A stretch of DNA of 11,633 nt from JAVXNW01 sp036645575. Its GTDB lineage: Bacteria > Bacillota > Clostridia > Christensenellales > Aristaeellaceae. Made by a program: the position numbers and the translations under genes. The stretch spans positions 1-11,633 of the forward strand of contig JAVXNW010000080.1 of assembly GCA_036645575.1 (NCBI GenBank), read 5' to 3'. The notes under the pieces were generated by a model. That model was not told the origin of the DNA and searched no databases. It saw only the letters and a list, made by a program, of their open reading frames with translations. This document shows, in pieces, positions 4,449-11,597 of this stretch. The stretch's first letter is position 1. Each line of letters begins with the position of its first letter.

Positions 4449-7286
4449 ATGAAAAACACCATCGAAATTCGCGGGGCGCGCGAGCACAACTTGAAAAACA
4501 TCAACCTCACGCTGCCGCGCGACAAGCTGATTGTGCTGACCGGGCTTTCGGGTTCGGGCAAGAGTTCGCTGGCGTTTGACACGATCTACGCGGAGGGGCA
4601 GCGCCGGTATGTCGAGTCGCTCTCGAGCTATGCGCGCCAGTTCTTGGGGCAGATGGACAAGCCGGACGTGGACTCGATCGAGGGGCTCTCGCCCGCGATC
4701 TCGATCGACCAGAAGACCACCAGCCGCAACCCGCGCTCGACCGTGGGCACGGTGACGGAGATACACGACTACCTGCGCCTGCTCTACGCGCGCGCGGGCA
4801 CGCCGCACTGTCCCCAGTGCGGGCGCGAGATTACCCAGCAGACGGTCGATCAGGTCGTCGATCAGGTGACGCGCCTTGACGAGGGCACGCGCATTCAGGT
4901 GCTCGCGCCCATCGTGCGCGGGCGCAAGGGCGAGTACAACAAGCTGCTTTCCGACATGATGGGGCAGGGCTATGTGCGCGCGCGCATCGACGGCGAGCTG
5001 TGCGAGCTTGCGGACCCGCCCGCGCTCGCCAAGCAAAAAAAACACACGATCGAGGTGGTGGTCGATCGGCTGATCATCCGCGAAAACATGAGTCGGCGCT
5101 TGGTCGATTCGCTCGAGACCGCCATGCACCTGGGCGGCGGGCTGGTCGTCGTCAACGTGCTAGACGGAAGCGACATGCTGTTTTCGCAGAACTACGCCTG
5201 CCCGGACTGCGGCGTTTCGATCGAAGAGCTGACCCCGCGCATGTTCTCCTTCAACAGTCCCTACGGCGCGTGCCCCACCTGCTCGGGACTTGGGACGCTG
5301 CTCAAGGTGGACCCGGACATGGTGCTGCCCGACCCGACGCTCTCGCTCAATCAGGGCGCGATCAAGGTGACCGGGTGGAACTCCGCCGAGGAGGGCGGGC
5401 AGATGGCGCGCATGTACATGGAGGCGCTTGCGCAGCTGGACGGCTTTTCGCTGGATACGCCGGTCGGCGAGCTGCCGGAAGAGGCCGTCAACCACCTGCT
5501 CTACGGAACCGGCAAGCAAAAGCTGAGCGTGCATTACGAGCGCGCGCACGGCTCCGGCACCTTTAACGCGCCGTTTGAGGGCATTGTGACCAACCTCGAG
5601 CGCCGCTACCGCGAGACCGGCTCTGACGGCATGAAGGAAGTGCTCGAGGGGTACATGACCTCGACGCCCTGCCCGGTGTGCAAGGGCCAGCGGCTCAAGC
5701 CCGAGGCGCTGTGCGTGACCGTGGGCGGGTGCTCGATCGCGCAGGTGAGTAGCCTGTCGGTGCGCAAGTGCCGCGACTTCTTTGAGGCGCTGACGCTTTC
5801 TGAAAAGCAGCGGATGATCGCCAGCCAGATCCTCAAGGAATTATCCTCGCGGCTGGGGTTTTTGGTGGATGTGGGGCTGGGCTACCTGACCCTGGCGCGC
5901 GCGGCGGCGACGCTGTCGGGCGGCGAGGCGCAGCGCATTCGCCTGGCGACACAGATCGGCTCGTCGCTCGTGGGCGTCTTGTACATCCTGGACGAGCCGT
6001 CAATCGGGCTTCACCAGAAGGACAACCGAAAGCTGCTGACGACGCTGAAGCACCTGCGGGACCTTGGCAATACGCTGATTGTGGTCGAGCACGACGAGGA
6101 GACGATGCTGGACGCCGACATGGTGGTGGACATAGGGCCCGGCGCGGGCGCGGCGGGCGGCTATGTGGTCGCGCAGGGCACCGCTGAGGAGCTGATGCGC
6201 AACCCCCACTCGATCACCGGGCAGTACCTGTCCGGCGCGCGCTTCATCCCGATCCCGCCCACGCGCAGGACGCCGACCGGCTTTTTGACCGTGCGCGGCG
6301 CGTCGGCCAACAACCTGCAGAACGTGACGGTGTCCTTTCCGCTGGGCGTGATCACCTGCGTGACCGGCGTCTCCGGCTCCGGCAAGAGCTCGCTGGTCAA
6401 CGAGATCCTGTACAAGTCGCTCGCGCGCACGCTCAACCGCGCCAAGACCAAGCCCGGCGCGCACGAGGGCATCGACGGCGTCTTTCAATTGGACAAGGTG
6501 ATCCAGATCGATCAATCGCCGATCGGGCGCACGCCGCGCTCCAATCCCGCGACCTATACGGGCGTGTTCGGGCTGATTCGCGACGTATTTGCCGAGACGC
6601 CCGACGCCAAGGCGCGCGGGTACAAGGCGAACCGCTTCTCCTTTAACGTAAAGGGCGGCCGGTGCGAGGCGTGCACGGGCGACGGCATCATCAAAATCGA
6701 GATGCACTTTTTGCCGGACGTGTACGTGCCGTGCGAGGTGTGCGCGGGCAAGCGCTACAACCGCGAGACGCTCGAGGTGCGCTACAAGGGCAAGTCCATC
6801 TTCGACGTGCTGGACATGACGATCGACGAGGCGGTGGATTTCTTTGCCCCGCTTCCGCGCATCGCGGGGGTGCTGGGCACGATGCGGGAGGTGGGCCTTG
6901 GCTATGTCAAGCTGGGTCAGCCCTCAACCACGCTGTCGGGCGGCGAGGCGCAGCGCATTAAGCTCGCGACCGAGCTGGCCAAGCGCGCGACCGGGCGAAC
7001 GCTGTACGTGCTGGACGAGCCGACCACCGGGCTTCACATGGCGGACGTCGAGAAATTAAACCTGATGCTCGAGCGATTGGCCGACGCGGGCAACACGCTG
7101 GTGGTCATCGAGCACAATTTGGACGTCATCAAGACCGCCGACTACCTAATCGACATGGGTCCCGAGGGCGGCGACCGCGGCGGCACCATCGTCGCCACTG
7201 GCACCCCCGAGGAGGTGGCCGAATCGCCCGAAAGCTACACCGGCCAATACCTCAAAAAAGCGCTCGCCAAAATCCGCAACGCCTAA
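4449..7286 (+). CDS. uvrA: UvrABC excinuclease subunit A (UvrA)
   Basis: This is the damage-sensing ABC ATPase of nucleotide excision repair; as a dimer it loads UvrB at lesions. It has 945 residues, the normal length. Both ATPase modules are intact. Walker A motifs are GLSGSGKSS (32-40) and GVSGSGKSS (640-648). Signature motifs LSGGEAQRIRLA (489-500) and LSGGEAQRIKLA (829-840) are each followed by an LDEP Walker B. Zinc-binding pairs are C251/C254 with C275/C278, and C739/C742 with C762/C765. Additional CxxC pairs lie at 121/124 and 408/411. The start MKNTIEIRGAREHNLKNI matches the family. The ribosome binding site is poor: AAGGGG at 4429-4434 is 14 bases from the ATG. The gene stands alone, after the feo terminator and convergent with argF. 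No clear terminator was found in 7287-7382. Confidence 0.98.
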   Translation: MKNTIEIRGAREHNLKNINLTLPRDKLIVLTGLSGSGKSSLAFDTIYAEGQRRYVESLSSYARQFLGQMDKPDVDSIEGLSPAISIDQKTTSRNPRSTVGTVTEIHDYLRLLYARAGTPHCPQCGREITQQTVDQVVDQVTRLDEGTRIQVLAPIVRGRKGEYNKLLSDMMGQGYVRARIDGELCELADPPALAKQKKHTIEVVVDRLIIRENMSRRLVDSLETAMHLGGGLVVVNVLDGSDMLFSQNYACPDCGVSIEELTPRMFSFNSPYGACPTCSGLGTLLKVDPDMVLPDPTLSLNQGAIKVTGWNSAEEGGQMARMYMEALAQLDGFSLDTPVGELPEEAVNHLLYGTGKQKLSVHYERAHGSGTFNAPFEGIVTNLERRYRETGSDGMKEVLEGYMTSTPCPVCKGQRLKPEALCVTVGGCSIAQVSSLSVRKCRDFFEALTLSEKQRMIASQILKELSSRLGFLVDVGLGYLTLARAAATLSGGEAQRIRLATQIGSSLVGVLYILDEPSIGLHQKDNRKLLTTLKHLRDLGNTLIVVEHDEETMLDADMVVDIGPGAGAAGGYVVAQGTAEELMRNPHSITGQYLSGARFIPIPPTRRTPTGFLTVRGASANNLQNVTVSFPLGVITCVTGVSGSGKSSLVNEILYKSLARTLNRAKTKPGAHEGIDGVFQLDKVIQIDQSPIGRTPRSNPATYTGVFGLIRDVFAETPDAKARGYKANRFSFNVKGGRCEACTGDGIIKIEMHFLPDVYVPCEVCAGKRYNRETLEVRYKGKSIFDVLDMTIDEAVDFFAPLPRIAGVLGTMREVGLGYVKLGQPSTTLSGGEAQRIKLATELAKRATGRTLYVLDEPTTGLHMADVEKLNLMLERLADAGNTLVVIEHNLDVIKTADYLIDMGPEGGDRGGTIVATGTPEEVAESPESYTGQYLKKALAKIRNA

Positions 7287-7382
7287 CCCAACGTGCCCCC
7301 CCGCTTTCAAAGCGCCGCGCGCGCGTCCAAGTGGGCATTATCCTTCGCGTTGCGCGGGATGGCCTGCGCGGGGTGGGGGCGG

Positions 7383-8378
7383 CTATTGGCCAAGCGTTGC
7401 GAGCATGACGGCTTTGATGGTGTGCAGGCGGTTTTCGGCTTGATCGAAGACGACGGACTGGGGGGAGGAAAAGACCTGGTCCGTGACCTCCATCTCGCTT
7501 AGGCCGTATTGCGCGAATATCTGCCGGCCGATCGCGGTGTCTTGGTCGTGAAAAGAGGGCAGGCAGTGCATGAAGCGCGCGCCGGGCTTGGCGCGGGCCA
7601 TGGCTTCGGCGTTCACCTGATAGTCCTTGAGCAGGTCGATGCGGGTGGCCCAGACCGAATCTGGCTCGCCCATCGACACCCAGATATCCGTGTAGAGGAT
7701 GTCCGCGCCGGTCGTGCCCGCGCGCACGTCGCTCGTGAGGCGAATGCTGCCGCCCGTCTCTTGCGCGATCGCGCGGCCCGCCTCGATGATCGCCTTCTCG
7801 GGAAACAGCGCCTCGGGCGCGCAGGCGGTAAAGTGAAGGCCCATCTTCGCGCAGGCGATCAAGAGCGAGTTGCCCATGTTGTTGCGCGCGTCGCCCATGT
7901 AGGTAAAGTGAACGCCCTTGAGGCCGCCCAGCTTTTCCTCGATCGTCATGAGGTCCGCCAGCATCTGCGTCGGGTGAAACCGATCGGTCAGGCCGTTCCA
8001 CACCGGAACCCCGGCGCACTGGGCCAGCGTCTCAACCGTCTGCTGGCTGAAGCCGCGAAACTCAATGCCGTCGTACATGCGCCCGAGCACCCGCGCGGTG
8101 TCCGCGACCGATTCCTTCTTGCCCATCTGCGAGCTGCCCGGGTCGAGAAACGTGACGCCCATCCCGAGATCCATGCCCGCCACCTCAAATGCGCAGCGCG
8201 TGCGCGTCGAGGTCTTTTCAAACAGCAGCACGATGTTCTTCCCCGTCAGGCGGCGATGCGCGACGCCCGCCTTTTTTTCCGCCTTGAGCTGAATCGCCAG
8301 ATCCAGCAGATGCCGAATCTCCTCCGGCGTGTAGTCCAGCAGCGTCAAAAAATTCCGTCCCTTTAAGTTGATCGCCAT
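7383..8378 (-). CDS. argF: Ornithine carbamoyltransferase (ArgF/ArcB type)
   Basis: This enzyme makes citrulline from ornithine and carbamoyl phosphate (arginine synthesis), or runs in reverse in the arginine deiminase pathway. It has 331 residues. The carbamoyl-phosphate site shows STRTR (57-61), FRG (107-109) and HPTQ (135-138). The ornithine side shows SMG (235-237) and HCLP (271-274), which separate it from aspartate carbamoyltransferase. The end SVVFDQAENRLHTIKAVM is typical. There are two possible ATGs. The upstream one (8387) touches its own AGAGGGGG ribosome binding site, whereas the ATG at 8378 is about 9 bases away and gives the usual MAINLKGRNFL start, so I chose it. No arcA, arcC or other arg gene is adjacent, so anabolic (argF) versus catabolic (arcB) use is not settled by the sequence. 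Confidence 0.95.
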   Translation of the reverse strand: MAINLKGRNFLTLLDYTPEEIRHLLDLAIQLKAEKKAGVAHRRLTGKNIVLLFEKTSTRTRCAFEVAGMDLGMGVTFLDPGSSQMGKKESVADTARVLGRMYDGIEFRGFSQQTVETLAQCAGVPVWNGLTDRFHPTQMLADLMTIEEKLGGLKGVHFTYMGDARNNMGNSLLIACAKMGLHFTACAPEALFPEKAIIEAGRAIAQETGGSIRLTSDVRAGTTGADILYTDIWVSMGEPDSVWATRIDLLKDYQVNAEAMARAKPGARFMHCLPSFHDQDTAIGRQIFAQYGLSEMEVTDQVFSSPQSVVFDQAENRLHTIKAVMLATLGQ

Positions 8379-8417
8379 AGGCGCCATCCCCCTCTATTTC
8401 ACAACCGATATGCGCAG

Positions 8418-8446
8418 AGTATAGCATAATCCGCCCGTTTTCGCAA
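8418..8446 (-). promoter_or_regulatory. Sigma-A promoter of argF with extended -10
   Basis: On the minus strand, TTGCGA (8446-8441) and TATACT (8423-8418) are separated by 17 bp. A TGC directly before the -10 makes it an extended -10. The expected start is near 8411, about 33 nt before the chosen ATG. A short inverted repeat, TATGC-N10-GCATA (8409-8428), spans the -10 and could be an operator half-site pair. It is too short to name as an ArgR box. Confidence 0.75.
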
Positions 8447-8497
8447 AACTTTTTTGACGAGGCGGCAAAAGCCACCCACAAAGGGAATCAAAAAGTG

Positions 8498-8503
8498 TAT
8501 AAT
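8498..8503 (+). promoter_or_regulatory. Probable -10 box of the pepF promoter
   Basis: A consensus TATAAT at 8498-8503 is preceded by GTG and lies 49 bp before the pepF start. The -35 position (about 8475-8480, CCCACA) does not resemble TTGACA, so the promoter is either weak or activator-dependent. It is divergent from the argF promoter, with about 50 bp between the -35 of argF and this -10. Confidence 0.55.
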
Positions 8504-8552
8504 GGACAAAACAAGAAGCGCCCTTGCGCCAAAAGACGGAGTGTGAACGACC

Positions 8553-10313
8553 ATGAATTGGGATTTGACGAAACTGTATGCCTGCCCGGACGACCCGAAA
8601 CTGCTTGGCGATATGGCTCGCCTTGCAGAACTGACCGCGCGCACCCGCGCGCTGCTTGAAGGCGCAGTTAGTCAGCCCGCCGCGCGCGTCCTTGCCGAGG
8701 TGCTGACACGCGAGGGCGAGTTGACCGCGCTGTTCAACAAGCTGAGCAATTTTTTGATGCTGACGCTGGCCGCCGATGCCGAAAACGAGCAAGCACAGGC
8801 GCGCTACGACGCGCTGATGACGCAGTCGGTTGACCTTGAGCAATTGGACAGCGCGCTTTCCCGCTATGTCGGAAGCCTTTCCGACCTCGACGCGGTGATC
8901 GAAGAAGCGCCGCTGCTGACCGAGCACGCGTACCTGCTTCACGAATATCAACGGCAGGCCGCGCACACGATCGACCCCGCGCTCGAGGCGGTTGTGCTCA
9001 CGATGCAGCTGACCGGCGGGCACGCGTGGGAAAAGCTGCGCGACCTGCTGGACGCCACCCACACGGTGCCGATTGGGCAGGGCGCGGGCGCGCGGACGGT
9101 GACGCTGAGCGAGGCGCGCGCGCTCGCCTACGATCCCGATCCAACCGTGCGCAAGGCCGCCTACGAAGGGGAAATCGCCGCCTACAAGGCGATCGAAGCG
9201 CCGATGGCGGCGGCGCTCAGCGGCATCAAGGGTGAGGCGCTGACGCTTGTCAAGCTGCGCAACTACGACAGCGTGCTCGATCAGTCGCTCGATCAATCCA
9301 AGATCGACCGCGCGGTGCTTGACGCCATGCTGACCGCGATCAAGGAATATCTTCCGGTCTTCCGCCGGTACCTGCGCCTCAAGGCCAAGGCGCTCGGGCA
9401 CGAGGGCGGGCTTCCGTTTTACGACCTATTCGCGCCGATTGGCGAAGCGGGCGCCCGCTATACGCTTGAGGACGCGCGGGCATTGCTCGTGCGCGAGCTG
9501 GGCGCGTTCAGGCCGAAGATGGGCGAGATGATCGTTCGCGCGTTTGACGAAAACTGGATCGACGCCTACCCGCGTCCCGGCAAGCAGGGCGGCGCGTTCT
9601 GCTCGGGCGCGTACCCCATTGGGATCAGCTACGTGCTGAGCAACTTCGACGGTTCGCTCAACGCGGTCTCGACGCTCGCGCACGAGCTGGGTCACGCCTA
9701 CCACGACCAGCAGTTGTTCAAAAACAGCATTCTGAACGCCGATGCGCCGATGACGCTGGCCGAGACCGCCTCGATCTTCAACGAGACGCTGCTCACGCAG
9801 GCGCTGATCGCGCGCGCGGACAAGCAGGAAAAGGTGATGCTGCTCGACCAGGAACTGACCGAGGCGACGCAGACGGTGGTGGACATCTACTCGCGCTACC
9901 TGTTTGAGGCGGAAGTGATTGCGGTGCGCAAGGATCGGACGCTCCCGGCGCGCGAACTGTGCGAGCTCATGCGCGACGCGCAGCGAAAAAGCTATGGAGA
10001 CGGCCTGTCCCCGGACGCGCTACACCCCTACATGTGGGCGTGCAAGAGCCACTACTACTCGTCCGAATTGCATTTTTACAACTTCCCCTACGCCTTTGGC
10101 CTGCTCTTTGGCAAGGGCGTCTACGCGCTCAAGGAGGAAAAGGGCGCGGCGTTTGGCGCGATCTACGATCAGCTCTTGCGCGAGGCCGGCCTGGGCGACG
10201 CGCGCACCGTCGCCGCGCACGTGGGCATCGACCTGACCGCGCCCGATTTCTGGCGCGCGTCGCTGTCCGTCATCGCGCGCGCGATCGACCAATTGGCCGA
10301 GCTCATCGGCTAG
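8553..10313 (+). CDS. pepF: M3-family oligoendopeptidase (PepF type)
   Basis: This is a cytosolic zinc metallopeptidase that degrades short peptides, of 586 residues, close to the usual 590-600. The zinc site is HELGH (377-381) within STLAHELGHAYHDQQ, with the third ligand probably E404 in LAETASIFNE. The C-terminal HPYMWACKSHYYSSELHFYNFPYAFGLLF region (residues about 490-520) holds the conserved Tyr/His substrate-binding residues of the family. The N-terminal helical region (about 1-200) is the oligoendopeptidase F lid domain. There is no signal peptide. The ATG at 8553 follows GGAG at 8538-8541 with an 11-base gap. It is a single gene, divergent from argF and convergent with the MerR gene. 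It is related to PepF/PepB; finer subfamily placement would need a tree. Confidence 0.95.
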   Translation: MNWDLTKLYACPDDPKLLGDMARLAELTARTRALLEGAVSQPAARVLAEVLTREGELTALFNKLSNFLMLTLAADAENEQAQARYDALMTQSVDLEQLDSALSRYVGSLSDLDAVIEEAPLLTEHAYLLHEYQRQAAHTIDPALEAVVLTMQLTGGHAWEKLRDLLDATHTVPIGQGAGARTVTLSEARALAYDPDPTVRKAAYEGEIAAYKAIEAPMAAALSGIKGEALTLVKLRNYDSVLDQSLDQSKIDRAVLDAMLTAIKEYLPVFRRYLRLKAKALGHEGGLPFYDLFAPIGEAGARYTLEDARALLVRELGAFRPKMGEMIVRAFDENWIDAYPRPGKQGGAFCSGAYPIGISYVLSNFDGSLNAVSTLAHELGHAYHDQQLFKNSILNADAPMTLAETASIFNETLLTQALIARADKQEKVMLLDQELTEATQTVVDIYSRYLFEAEVIAVRKDRTLPARELCELMRDAQRKSYGDGLSPDALHPYMWACKSHYYSSELHFYNFPYAFGLLFGKGVYALKEEKGAAFGAIYDQLLREAGLGDARTVAAHVGIDLTAPDFWRASLSVIARAIDQLAELIG

Positions 10314-10358
10314 GCGCGCAGGCGAAACGCCGATTCTGTAAAACCCATGCCGCGCGGA

Positions 10359-10399
10359 GCGCCTGCCGATATGGCGATCGACAGGCGCCCGCTCGTTTT
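10359..10399 (+). terminator. Likely terminator after pepF
   Basis: A 12-bp stem (10359-10370 with 10377-10388, one C-A mismatch) around the 6-base loop ATGGCG is followed after 7 bases by TTTT (10396-10399). It lies between the convergent pepF and MerR genes. The T-run is short and displaced, so termination may be inefficient. The minus strand has no U-run for the MerR transcript. Confidence 0.5.
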
Positions 10400-10401
10400 C
10401 T

Positions 10402-11277
10402 TCAGTTGTTCAAATTTGCCATGGCAGGGTATTGCGCAAGTAGTTTATCGTTTGCAATTTCCATTTGTGAATAGTAATTTGCGTATGACTGGCTTACCTG
10501 CTTCATCAGGGGAATCAAAACATCATCGTAACCGCTTGTGCGGTTAAACGCCTTTAGCAAGGATTGGATTTGAAAAACAGGCGAATTTTTGTACGCCGCG
10601 GATTGTCTGTAAGCTAAGTATTCATCCAACACTTCCCTGTTGCATGAAATAAACGCTTCCGGATTTTCGATGGATTGTTTCGTACTTGCGATCATTTCGC
10701 CAATGTTCCGGGCGCTAAAATGCTTGGTCGCTTCCGTCCAATACGCTTGCAAGTCTTCCGGTAAATTAAACCGTGGCACGCCGTCCAAAAACAATACGAT
10801 TTTCTCATAGGCTACCTGCTGCGCGGCCGTTATCATCGGTTCATTTAAAAATCGAGCAAAATGCAAGCATATACAGCGGCCATAGTATCCGGGAAACGCT
10901 TCCAGCAGTTTTTCGGCAATCGTTGCGTTTTGCTCCATGGCCTTTAGTTCAATTGCCATTAACTCATAGCTGCTGCCGGCGCTAAGTTTGTCCAATGCCG
11001 CTTTCTTGGCTTTTTGCATTTGTATATTTAATTCTTGCCGCACCGACAATCTTTGAAGCGCTTCGCCTGTTTGGTCATAAAGGACAGTCCGGATATCCTC
11101 TGTGCAAACCCCAAGTTTACGCAAGACCGAAATTTTTTTCAAGCAGCAAATATCTTCTTCGCCAAAATCTCGATACCCATTTTCTAAGACGCGGGGGCAA
11201 ATCAATCCCTGCTCCACATAATATTCAATGGCCTTTTTGGTCAAATTTGTCGCTTTGCTCGTTTCGTTGATCAACAC
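10402..11277 (-). CDS. MerR-family transcriptional regulator with long effector domain
   Basis: The product has 291 residues. The first 70 are a MerR winged helix-turn-helix (INETSKATNLTKKAIEYYVE, then the wing ENGYRDFGEEDICCLKKI and the LRKLGV turn). Residues 70-100 form the coiled-coil dimer helix. The remaining 190 residues are a mostly helical domain with FPGYYGR (128-134), a form I recall from Clostridia MerR proteins of unknown ligand. It lacks the Cys pattern of metal sensors, although C62-type scattered cysteines occur. Reading upstream gives TTG at 11307, but that lies inside the gene's own promoter. The transcript should begin near 11289, leaving ATG 11283 (almost leaderless), GTG 11277 (8 bases after GAGG) or TTG 11274. 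I chose GTG. Base composition is clearly less GC-rich than the genes to the left, consistent with transfer. No obvious target gene is adjacent. Confidence 0.85.
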   Translation of the reverse strand: MLINETSKATNLTKKAIEYYVEQGLICPRVLENGYRDFGEEDICCLKKISVLRKLGVCTEDIRTVLYDQTGEALQRLSVRQELNIQMQKAKKAALDKLSAGSSYELMAIELKAMEQNATIAEKLLEAFPGYYGRCICLHFARFLNEPMITAAQQVAYEKIVLFLDGVPRFNLPEDLQAYWTEATKHFSARNIGEMIASTKQSIENPEAFISCNREVLDEYLAYRQSAAYKNSPVFQIQSLLKAFNRTSGYDDVLIPLMKQVSQSYANYYSQMEIANDKLLAQYPAMANLNN

Positions 11278-11295
11278 ATCCATCACCTCAACACG

Positions 11296-11326
11296 ATTAT
11301 AAGCCAACCCCCAAGGGGACAGTCAA
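11296..11326 (-). promoter_or_regulatory. MerR-type 19-bp-spacer promoter and operator
   Basis: On the minus strand, TTGACT (11326-11321) and TATAAT (11301-11296) are separated by 19 bp instead of 17. The spacer GTCCCCTTGGGGGTTGGCT is an imperfect dyad around CCCC-TT-GGGG. MerR-family activators act on promoters with exactly this over-long spacer and a dyad inside it, and the layout closely resembles the BmrR-type operator (GACTCTCCCC core). It lies immediately before the MerR gene, so self-control is the natural reading. The element is seen directly; the binding protein is inferred. Confidence 0.8.
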
Positions 11327-11350
11327 TCGATTTTGCAAATAAAATACCGC

Positions 11351-11380
11351 TTGACGCAGGCTCGCGCTTTGCGGTATAAT
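11351..11380 (+). promoter_or_regulatory. Sigma-A promoter of the small antisense RNA
   Basis: TTGACG (11351-11356) and a perfect TATAAT (11375-11380) are separated by 18 bp. No good coding sequence follows. Transcription from about 11387 runs to the hairpin at 11446-11480. It is divergent from the MerR promoter, with only 24 bp between the two -35 boxes. Confidence 0.8.
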
Positions 11381-11386
11381 GATGGC

Positions 11387-11490
11387 AGGAAGCGTAGCGA
11401 CTTCACGAGTGTTACCACCCACTGGCAAATTCTTAGTTTCCTGAAGAACCGCCGTGTAGTTCGTACCTACACGGCGGTTCGCTTATTTCT
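11387..11490 (+). ncRNA. Putative antisense RNA (type I antitoxin)
   Basis: A consensus promoter at 11351-11380 and an intrinsic terminator at 11446-11490 frame an RNA of about 100 nt. The RNA runs head-on into the mini-toxin gene: its 3' part is complementary to the end of the toxin message, as in the TxpA/RatA arrangement where the antitoxin overlaps the 3' end of the toxin mRNA. The only open frame in it starts at 11382 (20 codons), has no ribosome binding site and overlaps the predicted transcription start, so I treat the RNA as non-coding. Ends are inferred from the promoter and hairpin. Confidence 0.65.
11446..11480. terminator. Shared hairpin terminator of the toxin-antitoxin locus
   Basis: A perfect 14-bp stem (11446-11459 with 11467-11480) closes a 7-base loop. 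On the plus strand it is followed by GCTTATTTCTTCTT, a usable U-rich stretch for the small RNA. On the minus strand it starts 2 bases after the toxin stop codon, so it can also end or stabilise the toxin mRNA, although the U-run there is poor. Confidence 0.85.
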
Positions 11491-11557
11491 TCTTGCTAAC
11501 GTTGATCAGCAATCCGATCACCATCAGGACAACTACGATAATTTCGTAAGCTGTCAT
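11483..11557 (-). CDS. Putative holin-like mini-toxin (type I toxin)
   Basis: The predicted product is 24 residues: a short polar start MTAYE, a single hydrophobic helix IIVVVLMVIGLLI (6-18), and a basic end NVSKKK. This matches the short holin-like toxin family of Bacillota type I toxin-antitoxin loci (one membrane helix, T-Y/F-E near the N-terminus, lysine tail). It would insert into the cytoplasmic membrane. AGGTG (11569-11565) lies 7 bases before the ATG at 11557. The Shine-Dalgarno can be masked by a 7-bp stem in the leader. The convergent RNA from 11351 is the likely antitoxin. No promoter for the toxin was found before the window ends at 11633. Confidence 0.75.
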   Translation of the reverse strand: MTAYEIIVVVLMVIGLLINVSKKK

Positions 11558-11561
11558 CCGG

Positions 11562-11597
11562 CATCACCTGCTTTCGTAGGGTGTCCAGCGGGTGATG
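11562..11597 (-). promoter_or_regulatory. Leader stem that can hide the toxin ribosome binding site
   Basis: In the toxin mRNA, CATCACC (11597-11591) is perfectly complementary to GGTGATG (11568-11562), which includes most of the AGGTG Shine-Dalgarno. The loop is 22 bases. Self-masking of the ribosome binding site in the full-length message is a common safety feature of type I toxins. The complementarity is seen; the control is inferred. Confidence 0.55.

Noticed and set aside
7287..7382. A terminator between uvrA and argF
   Set aside because: Only short GC palindromes such as CGCTTTCAAAGCG are present, with no suitable loop or U-run on either strand.
7509..8366. 285-codon plus-strand open frame opposite argF
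   Set aside because: The argF frame on the other strand is unambiguous; this is an antisense frame kept open by high GC content.
8409..8428. TATGC-N10-GCATA as an arginine repressor box before argF
   Set aside because: The symmetry is only 5 bases per arm and does not match the ArgR consensus well enough to name.
8394..9401. 335-codon minus-strand open frame opposite pepF
   Set aside because: It overlaps the argF promoter and the start of pepF, has no recognisable domain, and is a GC-driven shadow.
11382..11444. 20-codon frame at the start of the small plus-strand RNA
   Set aside because: Its ATG precedes the expected transcription start, it has no ribosome binding site, and the peptide has no recognisable features.
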